A stretch of 12,759 bases of DNA, taken from an uncultured Acidobacteriota bacterium (lineage in GTDB: Bacteria > Acidobacteriota > Vicinamibacteria > Vicinamibacterales > SCN-69-37). The notes beneath the pieces are model-generated. The model worked only from the letters and a program-made list of their open reading frames with translations. It searched no databases and was not told the DNA's origin. The position numbers and the translations under genes were made by a program. The stretch is taken from contig CALFMR010000447.1 of the NCBI GenBank assembly GCA_937880585.1, positions 1 to 12,759 on the forward strand, in the 5' to 3' direction. Positions 7,651-12,759 of this stretch are shown here, one piece after another; position 1 is the stretch's first letter; each line of letters begins with the position of its first letter.

Positions 7651-10287
7651 TTATCGTAACGCGCCGCGCAGCACGGAGGCGGCGTCGACACGCGAGGCGC
7701 GCCAGGCTGGGACGAGGCTGGCCGCGCATGCCATGGCGGCAAGGAGCAGCGCGGCCGCGGCAAAGCTCGGCGGATCGAACGGGCCCACGCCCACGAGCGT
7801 GCCTCGCGCGAGCCAGGTGAGCGCCGGCGCGACGATGAGGCCGGCGGCGATCCCGACCGCGGCGAGCCGCAAGCCGCGGCCAACGACGGTCGCGACGATG
7901 CGTCGTCGATCGGCGCCGAGCGCGATGCGCACGCCCATCTCCTGCGTCTGCAGCGACACGGCGTACGAGACGAGGCCGTAGACGCCACACGCCGCGAGCA
8001 GCAGCGCCGCGATGCCGATGGCGCCGAACACACGGCCGAACAGCGCGAACTGCCAGAAGGCGCGTGCTTCGATCGCGGGCATCGTCTGGACGTCGGCGAT
8101 GGGCAGTTGTGGATCCGATGCGCCGATCGCCGCGCGTGCGAGCGGCGCGGCCGACGCAGGATCGCCGGCGACACGCAGCACGAGCGCCGTATCGGGCGCC
8201 GCCTGCCAGGCGTAGGGCACGAAGGCGGTCGGCTCGGCGTGGGGTTCACCAGGTTCGGCGCCGAAATCTGCGGCGACTCCAACGACCGTGAACGTCTGGT
8301 CGCCGGTCGACGGCGTCCAGACGCGGAAGCGCCGGCCGATGGGATCGCGCCCTGGCCATGCGCGCGCGGCAAGGCCCTCGTTGACGACGGCGATGTTCGC
8401 GCGCGACAGGCTTTCAGCCGGCGTCAGCAGGCGGCCGCGAACGAGATGCACACCGAGCGTCTCGAAGATGGTCGACGTCGCGCCGACGAGGCGCATCGAC
8501 TCGTGCGCGTCGGGAGCGACGGCGCGACCCTCCACGTCGAGACGGCCACGTTCACCGCCGCCCGCGAGCGGCACGTACGTGGACACGGCGGCCGATTCGA
8601 CGCCGGGCGACATCACTGCTCGTCGCAGGATGTCATCCATGCGCCGAACGCGCGCATCCGTGTCGGCGTAGCGATCGCCGGTCATCGCCACCCGCAGCAT
8701 GAGCACGTGCGTGGCGTCGACGCCCCAGTCGTGCGCGGCCAGCGCGTCGAAGGTGCGCGAGAAGAGCGCGGCGAGGACGACGGCCACGAGCGACACGGCC
8801 ACCTGCGCGGCGACGAGTGCCGAGCGCAGAACGGATCGACCAGTGCCGGTCGATCGTTCCGTCAGCCGTGCCGACAGTCGACCGCGCGCGGCGCCGATTG
8901 CGGGCGCGAGTCCGGCGGCCACCGTGGCCGCGAGTGCCATGACGCTGACGTACAGGAGCGCACGTCCGTCCATCTGCCAGTGCACGTACGCCGGAACCGC
9001 CCCGGCCGGCATCATGCGCGCGAGTTGCCACGTGCCGAGGGCCGCGATCGTCGCCGCGAGCGGAATGGCCACAATGCCGAGCAGCAGGCTCTCGGCGAGT
9101 AGGTGACGCACGATCTGGACACGCGAAGCGCCAAGCGCGGCGCGGACGGCGAGCTCATGCGAGCGTGCCGTCGCACGCGCCAGCAGCAGGTTGGCGACGT
9201 TCGAGCACGCGATGAACAGCACGAGCGTCGCGCCGGCGAACATCAGCCAGAGAACGACAGGAATGGGGGCCGGCACGAACGCCTCGTGCAACGTTCGCAC
9301 GCTCGCGCGCGTGAGGTCAGCGTTGGTGGCCGGATACGTGCGGGCGAGATCGGCGGCGACGGCATCGAGCGTCTGCGCCGCATGCCCTCGCGTGATGCCC
9401 GGCGCGAGCCGGGCGATCGTCGTCAGGGTCCGTACGCCGCGTGCGTCGAGGCCGCGGCCGACGCCGAGTGGCGTCCACAGCGCCTGCTGATTGGGAAACG
9501 CAAAGCCCGCCGGCATGACGCCGATGACGACGTGCGGGCGGCCGTCGATGAGCACACTTCGTCCGACGACGGTGCGATCGGCGCCGTATCGTCGCGTCCA
9601 CAAGTCGTGGCTGAGGACGACGACATCTGGCGCGCCGGGGATCCCATCGCTCGTCATGAACGCGCGGCCCGCGATCGGCGCGGCGCCGACGAGCGCGAAC
9701 AGGCCGGGCGAGACGGCCGCCGCCGAGACCGAGACCGGATCACCGATGCCCGAGAGCGCCACTTGCCGCGGCGCAGCCGCTTCAATCGTGGCAGTCCCGT
9801 CCGCACGCGCGCGCCAATCTTCGAAATCCGGATAGGACAGCGGCGTCGGTTGGCTACTGGACGCGGCATCGCTCGTCACGCCGATGACGACGAGGCGATC
9901 GGCGTCGGGATATGGATACGGCTGGAGTAGCACGCCGTCGACCACGGCGAACATCGCCGTGTCGAGACCGATGCCGAAGCCGAGGCAGAGGACAGCAAGG
10001 CAGGTGAGGCCGCGGGCGCGCCACAGGGCGCGTCCGGCCTGGCGCAGGTCGCGTATGAGGCCGCTGAGCGACGACAGGCGCCGCGCATCGCGGCAGCCTT
10101 CGACCGCCGCGTCCGTGCTGCCGAAGGCTGCGCGCGCCCGGCGTGCGGCGTCGGCGGGCGGTACGCCGCGGCTGACGAGCAGTTCGGTCTGGCGATCGAC
10201 ATGGAAGCGCAGTTCGCGCGCCACGTCTTCGTCGGCGGGCGAGCGGCGGCTGATGAATCTCCAGGCGGCGCGCAGGGCATTCAGCAT
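7651..10287 (-). CDS. ADOP-family (acidobacterial duplicated orphan permease) MacB/FtsX-like ABC permease
   Basis: This 878-aa inner-membrane protein consists of two MacB_PCD-FtsX units. The N-terminal cytosolic region has the ADOP prefix (DVARELRFHVDRQTELL, then GVPPADAARRARAAFGS at 41-57). The first TM is near 94-121, followed by a MacB-like periplasmic domain to about 340 with VVLSHDLWTRRYG and VIGVMPAGFAFP. FtsX helices lie near 343-370, 398-420 and 443-466, with the coupling segment ARSHELAVRAALGASRVQIVRHLLAES. A second unit starts with a TM near 488-510, continues with another periplasmic domain, and ends with helices from about residue 757, including QEMGVRIALGADRRRIV and the terminal PAWRASRVDAASVLRG motif. 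No ATPase gene is nearby, as expected for 'orphan' permeases. The transported substrate or mechanical role is unknown. The start follows the PadR stop by 4 bp with GGAG about 10 nt upstream. Confidence 0.95.
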   Translation of the reverse strand: MLNALRAAWRFISRRSPADEDVARELRFHVDRQTELLVSRGVPPADAARRARAAFGSTDAAVEGCRDARRLSSLSGLIRDLRQAGRALWRARGLTCLAVLCLGFGIGLDTAMFAVVDGVLLQPYPYPDADRLVVIGVTSDAASSSQPTPLSYPDFEDWRARADGTATIEAAAPRQVALSGIGDPVSVSAAAVSPGLFALVGAAPIAGRAFMTSDGIPGAPDVVVLSHDLWTRRYGADRTVVGRSVLIDGRPHVVIGVMPAGFAFPNQQALWTPLGVGRGLDARGVRTLTTIARLAPGITRGHAAQTLDAVAADLARTYPATNADLTRASVRTLHEAFVPAPIPVVLWLMFAGATLVLFIACSNVANLLLARATARSHELAVRAALGASRVQIVRHLLAESLLLGIVAIPLAATIAALGTWQLARMMPAGAVPAYVHWQMDGRALLYVSVMALAATVAAGLAPAIGAARGRLSARLTERSTGTGRSVLRSALVAAQVAVSLVAVVLAALFSRTFDALAAHDWGVDATHVLMLRVAMTGDRYADTDARVRRMDDILRRAVMSPGVESAAVSTYVPLAGGGERGRLDVEGRAVAPDAHESMRLVGATSTIFETLGVHLVRGRLLTPAESLSRANIAVVNEGLAARAWPGRDPIGRRFRVWTPSTGDQTFTVVGVAADFGAEPGEPHAEPTAFVPYAWQAAPDTALVLRVAGDPASAAPLARAAIGASDPQLPIADVQTMPAIEARAFWQFALFGRVFGAIGIAALLLAACGVYGLVSYAVSLQTQEMGVRIALGADRRRIVATVVGRGLRLAAVGIAAGLIVAPALTWLARGTLVGVGPFDPPSFAAAALLLAAMACAASLVPAWRASRVDAASVLRGALR
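7653..7658 (-). promoter_or_regulatory. TACGAT -10-like hexamer before the aldo/keto reductase
   Basis: Read on the minus strand, TACGAT overlaps the end of the permease gene and ends 6 nt before the reductase ATG. No -35-like hexamer is found at the expected distance. It matches the placement seen at 4659-4664, so an internal leaderless start is possible, but the evidence is weak. Confidence 0.25.
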
Positions 10288-10291
10288 GGCG

Positions 10292-10627
10292 TCACGACTC
10301 CGTCTCGCGCAGCACCTGGCTGACGGCCGTCGTCAGCCGCTGCCAGTCCTCGACCTCGCGATCGAGTTGCTTGCGGCCCGAACGGCTGAGCTCGTAGAAG
10401 CGCGCCTGGCGGTTGTGGTCCGACACGCCCCAGGTGCTCGTGATCCAGCCGCGGCGCTCCAGGCGATGAAGCGCCGGATAAAGCGAGCCCTGCGGGACCT
10501 GGAGCACGGCGCTCGAGAGCTGCTCGAGACGCTGCGAGATGGCCCAGCCATGCTGGGGGCCGAGGCGCAGGGCGCGGAGGATGAGGAGATCCAGGGTGCC
10601 TTGCGGCAGATCGAGGGGTTTGGGCAC
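10292..10627 (-). CDS. PadR-family transcriptional regulator (acidobacterial type)
   Basis: This 111-aa DNA-binding protein opens with LPQGTLDLLILRALRLGPQHGWAISQRLEQ, the PadR winged-helix start. It continues with VPQGSLYPALHRLERRGWI (recognition helix and wing, about residues 44-62) and a wing/helix segment NRQARFYELSRSGRKQLDRE. The C-terminal helix is short, as in the subfamily II-like acidobacterial PadRs that accompany ADOP permeases. It probably binds as a dimer and represses its own operon. The start is GTG at 10627, which places MPKPLDLPQGTLDLL at the expected N-terminus; AGAAGGA lies 12 nt upstream as a slightly distant ribosome site. The permease follows 4 bp downstream. Paired operator-like sites lie just upstream. 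Its ligand, if any, is unknown. Confidence 0.96.
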   Translation of the reverse strand: MPKPLDLPQGTLDLLILRALRLGPQHGWAISQRLEQLSSAVLQVPQGSLYPALHRLERRGWITSTWGVSDHNRQARFYELSRSGRKQLDREVEDWQRLTTAVSQVLRETES

Positions 10628-10636
10628 GGGGTTGTC

Positions 10637-10680
10637 TTGTCCTTCTACAAGAGTGTATCGGTGCTGTTGTAGAAGGACAA
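10637..10680. promoter_or_regulatory. Paired PadR-type operators (perfect 14-bp inverted repeat)
   Basis: TTGTCCTTCTACAA at 10637-10650 is the exact reverse complement of TTGTAGAAGGACAA at 10667-10680, with a 16-bp spacer. Each arm is also a dyad, TTGT-N6-ACAA, comparable in form to the ATGT-N8-ACAT sites of known PadR proteins. Site centres are 30 bp apart, roughly three helical turns, so two dimers could bind the same DNA face. The sites begin 10 bp upstream of padR and bracket the predicted -10. Autorepression of the padR operon is the natural inference. Confidence 0.75.
10652..10680 (-). promoter_or_regulatory. Candidate padR operon promoter
   Basis: Read on the minus strand, TTGTCC (10680-10675) serves as -35 and TACACT (10657-10652) as -10 with an optimal 17-bp spacer. 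The -35 lies inside the distal operator, and the expected start near 10645 lies inside the proximal operator. Bound repressor would therefore block both RNA polymerase contacts. The leader would be only about 18 nt. Confidence 0.6.
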
Positions 10681-10706
10681 GGGGATCGAACGGCCGGGAA
10701 TCGCGC

Positions 10707-10712
10707 TAGACT
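10707..10712 (+). promoter_or_regulatory. TAGACT -10-like hexamer upstream of the small charged protein
   Basis: TAGACT lies about 87 nt upstream of the ATG at 10799, with no good -35 at 17 bp. It would start transcription close to 10719-10720, where an ATG begins a 31-codon frame ending with TGA at 10813-10815, across the start of the 88-aa gene. It is close to the divergent padR operators, but they do not overlap it. Confidence 0.3.
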
Positions 10713-10784
10713 TGATCGGATGTCCGCGTGCCGGAGCGCCGGGCCGAGTGCCCGGGCGCGAGGCGGCACGGGGCGCCACTCCAC

Positions 10785-10791
10785 GGAGGGG
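10785..10791 (+). promoter_or_regulatory. Shine-Dalgarno sequence deciding the start of the 88-aa gene
   Basis: GGAGGGG ends 7 nt before the ATG at 10799 (the GGAGG core is 9 nt away). This is the strongest ribosome site in the window and favours 10799 over the in-frame TTG at 10712. Confidence 0.7.
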
Positions 10792-10798
10792 CACGGGA

Positions 10799-11065
10799 AT
10801 GGGCGATGCGGGTGAAGGGCTGATTGACGCGGAATCTCGGATTCAGGAACGGATGGAGGAGCTCGAAACGGAGCGGAAGACGCGGCGGGGCAAGGAGGTG
10901 CGCGACCCCGGCCCGCTCGGCGAGCTCGAGTCGCTCAAGCTGGCGCGCATCGAGCTCGAGCGCCAGTTCGCGGCGACGTCGCACGAACGGCGCAAGGCCG
11001 TCCTGACCGACGCCATGCGCGAGGTCGACCGCCGGCTGGCGGAAATGACCGTCGCGCTGTCCTAG
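10799..11065 (+). CDS. Small charged, probably coiled-coil protein of unknown function
   Basis: The 88-aa product is cytosolic: no signal peptide or hydrophobic segment is visible. It is rich in Glu, Arg, Leu and Ala. Heptad-like helical stretches run from about residue 11 to 30 (ESRIQERMEELETERKTRR) and again from about 39 to 85 (ELESLKLARIELERQF and AMREVDRRLAEMTVAL), separated by a short RDPGP break. A two-helix coiled-coil hairpin is the simplest reading. I do not recognise the family. A good Shine-Dalgarno sequence at 10785-10791 sets the start. It is divergent from padR and could share its control region. The opposite-strand 121-aa frame over the same DNA reads as an Arg/Pro-rich shadow and was not called. 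Confidence 0.65.
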   Translation: MGDAGEGLIDAESRIQERMEELETERKTRRGKEVRDPGPLGELESLKLARIELERQFAATSHERRKAVLTDAMREVDRRLAEMTVALS

Positions 11066-11074
11066 GCACACGAA

Positions 11075-11175
11075 GCCGCAAAGGACTGGACTTCGCTCAC
11101 GCGGAGTCGCGAAGAAGCAGGCCTCGCGCGAAGGCGCGAAGGGTCAACGGCTCTTCTCGTTCGCGTCTTCGCGTG
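11075..11175. repeat. Cluster of CGCGAAG-type short repeats
   Basis: GCGCGAAG occurs twice in direct tandem (11126-11133 and 11134-11141). CGCGAAG also occurs at 11108-11114 and inverted as CTTCGCG at 11167-11173. The phrase looks like a degenerate REP-like intergenic element between convergent genes. No ORF or hairpin terminator is apparent for the plus-strand gene ending at 11065. Confidence 0.4.
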
Positions 11176-11212
11176 TGCGCCCGCGCGCAATGGCCAAGCC
11201 CGCTCATGTACG

Positions 11213-11248
11213 AGAAAAGAGCGGGTGGGCCGAAGCCCACCCGCTCTT
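11213..11248 (-). terminator. Rho-independent terminator of the TonB receptor gene
   Basis: The perfect 14-bp stem AAGAGCGGGTGGGC (11217-11230) / GCCCACCCGCTCTT (11235-11248) closes a 4-nt loop. Transcribed on the minus strand, the loop is UUCG closed by C-G, a classic stable tetraloop, and is followed by TTTTCTCG. It lies 21 bp after the receptor stop codon. On the plus strand the T-run is weak, so termination is mainly for the minus-strand gene. Confidence 0.9.
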
Positions 11249-11268
11249 CGTGTGAAAGCGGCTGACGC

Positions 11269-12759
11269 TTAGAACGAGAGACGGAAGGTCAACTGGACCG
11301 TCCGCATGTCCTGCGCGCTCGTGACCGCGCCGAACCCGGCGCTCTTCGGCTGAGTCCGGGTCGGGTCGATGCTGCCGTCGGCCAGGAATTCGGAGTTGCG
11401 GATGCCCTGGTCGGTCGGGTTCGTCAACTGGAGCTGCGCCTGGCGGTTGTTGTAGACGAGCACGTTGAACGCATTGAACGCGTCGACGCGGACCTGCGCC
11501 TGCCGGCCGCCGCCGAGGCGGAAGTTCCGGACGAGCGCCAGGTCGACCGTCTTGTTCGGGCAGCCCTGGAGGATGCTGCGACCCGACTCCAGGCCGTCGC
11601 TGCCGTAGGTCGGACCCGCCACGACACCAGCGTTGAACTGCGCGTACTGGTTGTCCGAGCAGCCGCTGCCAGGATCGCCGTTGTAAACGATCCGGGCGGC
11701 GTAGTCGGGCGAACCCGTCAGATTCACGTTCGAGCCGTTGTTCTGGTACGTGTAGCTCAGATCGTAATGTCCAGCCGAGCCCGCCGACAACACGCCTGAC
11801 AACTGCCAGTCGTTGACGATGGCCGCCGCGATGCGCTTGGCCCCGCCATCGGCGCTCAGGTCCGGCAGATCCCACACGGCATTCGCGATGAGCGTGTGCC
11901 GCCGCAGGTCGAGGTTCTTCATCAGGTCGAACCACTGGGCGTTGTCCGCGCGCAGTGAGACCGTGCCGTCGGGCGAGTGCTGGAGCCGCTCGACGTCCAT
12001 GTTGCTGATGTTCGGCAAGCCGGTATTGCCCGTGAAGGAGAGCCCGAGCGTGTAGTTGAGACCAAACGAGAGCCCGTTCACGAATCGGCGGTTGAGTGAC
12101 GCCTGGATCGAGTGGTACGTCTGGTAGAACCCGCTCGTGTTCTGCCCGATGTTGTTCAGGCCCTTGTAGGTCCGGAGCATGACGTCGGGTAGTGCCGTGG
12201 CGCCCGGCACCGAGCTCGGCGCCTTGGTCGGATCCTGGTTCTCGGGCAGGTACGCTGCGCCGAGATCGACGGAGTTCAGGTTCAGGCGCCCGTTGCCCTG
12301 GAAGTCTCCCATCATGTTGTAGCCGTGGCTGCCGACATACGACAGGTCGAGCGAGGAGCTCCACGGCAACACCATCTGCACGCCGGCGTTCCACTGCACC
12401 GACGACGGAATGTCCGCGTCGTACTGGAACGTGATCAGGTCGGGCGTGCCAATCGTGCTCACGCTGCCCGACAGGTTCTGTAGGTTGCCGTTGCGGAGGT
12501 CCTGGCCATCGGCGAACGGCGGGTTGCTCGGGATCGAGAACACCGTGTTGCCGTCCGGCCGGTCGTAGAACAGGCCGACACCGCCGCGGACGACCAGGCG
12601 CTGGTCGCCGCTGAGATCGTAGGCGGCGCCGAACCGCGGACCAAAGACCATCGACGGCCAGGTGTAACCGGTCTTCGCGATGCCGTCACCGGCCGCGCGA
12701 ATGCCGTCGAGCCGGTTGCCCGAATCCGGGACGACCGTGCCGATGAACGCCGAGCTGTT
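11269..12759 (-). CDS. TonB-dependent outer-membrane receptor (Oar/carboxypeptidase-regulatory-like type), C-terminal part
   Basis: The frame is open from the right edge (first codons N-S-S-A-F-I-G-T) to the stop at 11269, giving 496 visible residues of the outer-membrane beta-barrel. The internal Met at 12651 is not the start. Alternating beta strands carry typical acidobacterial receptor phrases: FGPRFGAAYDL, VVRGGVGLFYDRP, SLDLSYVGSHGYNM, IQASLNRRFVNGLSFGLNYT, VNDWQLSGVLSAGSAG, and VRVDAFNAFNVLVYNNR near the end. The protein ends TVQLTFRLSF; a C-terminal Phe after alternating residues is the BAM-recognition signature of outer-membrane barrels. The plug domain and any N-terminal carboxypeptidase-regulatory-like domain lie outside the window. 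Such receptors import siderophores, glycans or other large nutrients using TonB energy; the ligand is unknown. A strong terminator follows. Confidence 0.93.
   Translation of the reverse strand, partial: NSSAFIGTVVPDSGNRLDGIRAAGDGIAKTGYTWPSMVFGPRFGAAYDLSGDQRLVVRGGVGLFYDRPDGNTVFSIPSNPPFADGQDLRNGNLQNLSGSVSTIGTPDLITFQYDADIPSSVQWNAGVQMVLPWSSSLDLSYVGSHGYNMMGDFQGNGRLNLNSVDLGAAYLPENQDPTKAPSSVPGATALPDVMLRTYKGLNNIGQNTSGFYQTYHSIQASLNRRFVNGLSFGLNYTLGLSFTGNTGLPNISNMDVERLQHSPDGTVSLRADNAQWFDLMKNLDLRRHTLIANAVWDLPDLSADGGAKRIAAAIVNDWQLSGVLSAGSAGHYDLSYTYQNNGSNVNLTGSPDYAARIVYNGDPGSGCSDNQYAQFNAGVVAGPTYGSDGLESGRSILQGCPNKTVDLALVRNFRLGGGRQAQVRVDAFNAFNVLVYNNRQAQLQLTNPTDQGIRNSEFLADGSIDPTRTQPKSAGFGAVTSAQDMRTVQLTFRLSF

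Noticed and set aside
7647..8372. 242-residue N-terminal extension of the aldo/keto reductase
   Set aside because: It overlaps the permease coding sequence in another frame, is Arg/Ser/Pro-rich, and the true AKR N-terminus begins at 7646.
8107..9930. Adjacent 331-aa and 275-aa plus-strand frames
   Set aside because: Both are antisense to the ADOP permease and are Arg/Ala/His-rich with no domain or ribosome site.
10706..11071. 121-aa minus-strand frame opposite the small coiled-coil gene
   Set aside because: It has Arg/Pro/Leu composition and no ribosome site. The plus-strand frame has a strong Shine-Dalgarno sequence and regular helical periodicity.

Overview
This 12.8 kb, high-GC window most likely comes from an Acidobacteriota chromosome (a Vicinamibacteria-like lineage is a guess). 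The best evidence is the pair at 7651-10627: a small PadR regulator of the acidobacterial type directly followed by an 'acidobacterial duplicated orphan permease' (ADOP). A large TonB-dependent outer-membrane receptor with an aromatic C-terminus and a DUF4159 protein also fit. No 16S, tRNA, phage, IS, CRISPR or known defence genes are visible, so taxonomy rests on protein families alone.

Layout, left to right. (1) 1-3029, minus: a secreted protein of at least 1009 residues with two pectate-lyase-3/GH55-like beta-helix modules followed by an SMP-30/gluconolactonase-like propeller. Its 3' end lies beyond the left edge. (2) 3030-3235: intergenic region with a perfect 16-bp inverted repeat and a candidate promoter. 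(3) 3236-4654, plus: a multi-pass Na+/H+ antiporter-like protein, followed 16 bp later by (4) 4671-5540, plus: a secreted DUF4159 protein. (5) 5571-10627, minus: a tight four-gene run in transcription order padR, ADOP permease, aldo/keto reductase and the translation-associated ATPase ychF, with gaps of 4, 4 and 15 bp. (6) 10628-10798: a divergent control region carrying two identical oppositely oriented operator-like sites around a candidate padR promoter. (7) 10799-11065, plus: an 88-aa charged, probably coiled-coil protein. (8) 11066-11268: short repeats and a strong UUCG-loop terminator for (9) 11269-12759, minus: the C-terminal 496 residues of a TonB-dependent receptor whose start is outside the right edge.

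The genes do not form one pathway. The secreted lyase/propeller protein and the receptor would suit extracellular glycan use, but they are separated by unrelated genes and the link is inference. The most informative regulatory structure is the paired PadR-type operator, which overlaps the predicted promoter of its own operon. The tight spacing may put the housekeeping gene ychF under that promoter. A second theme is the TANNNT hexamer 6-8 nt upstream of several starts that lack a Shine-Dalgarno sequence, suggesting leaderless transcripts. I see no clear undescribed defence or mobile system here.
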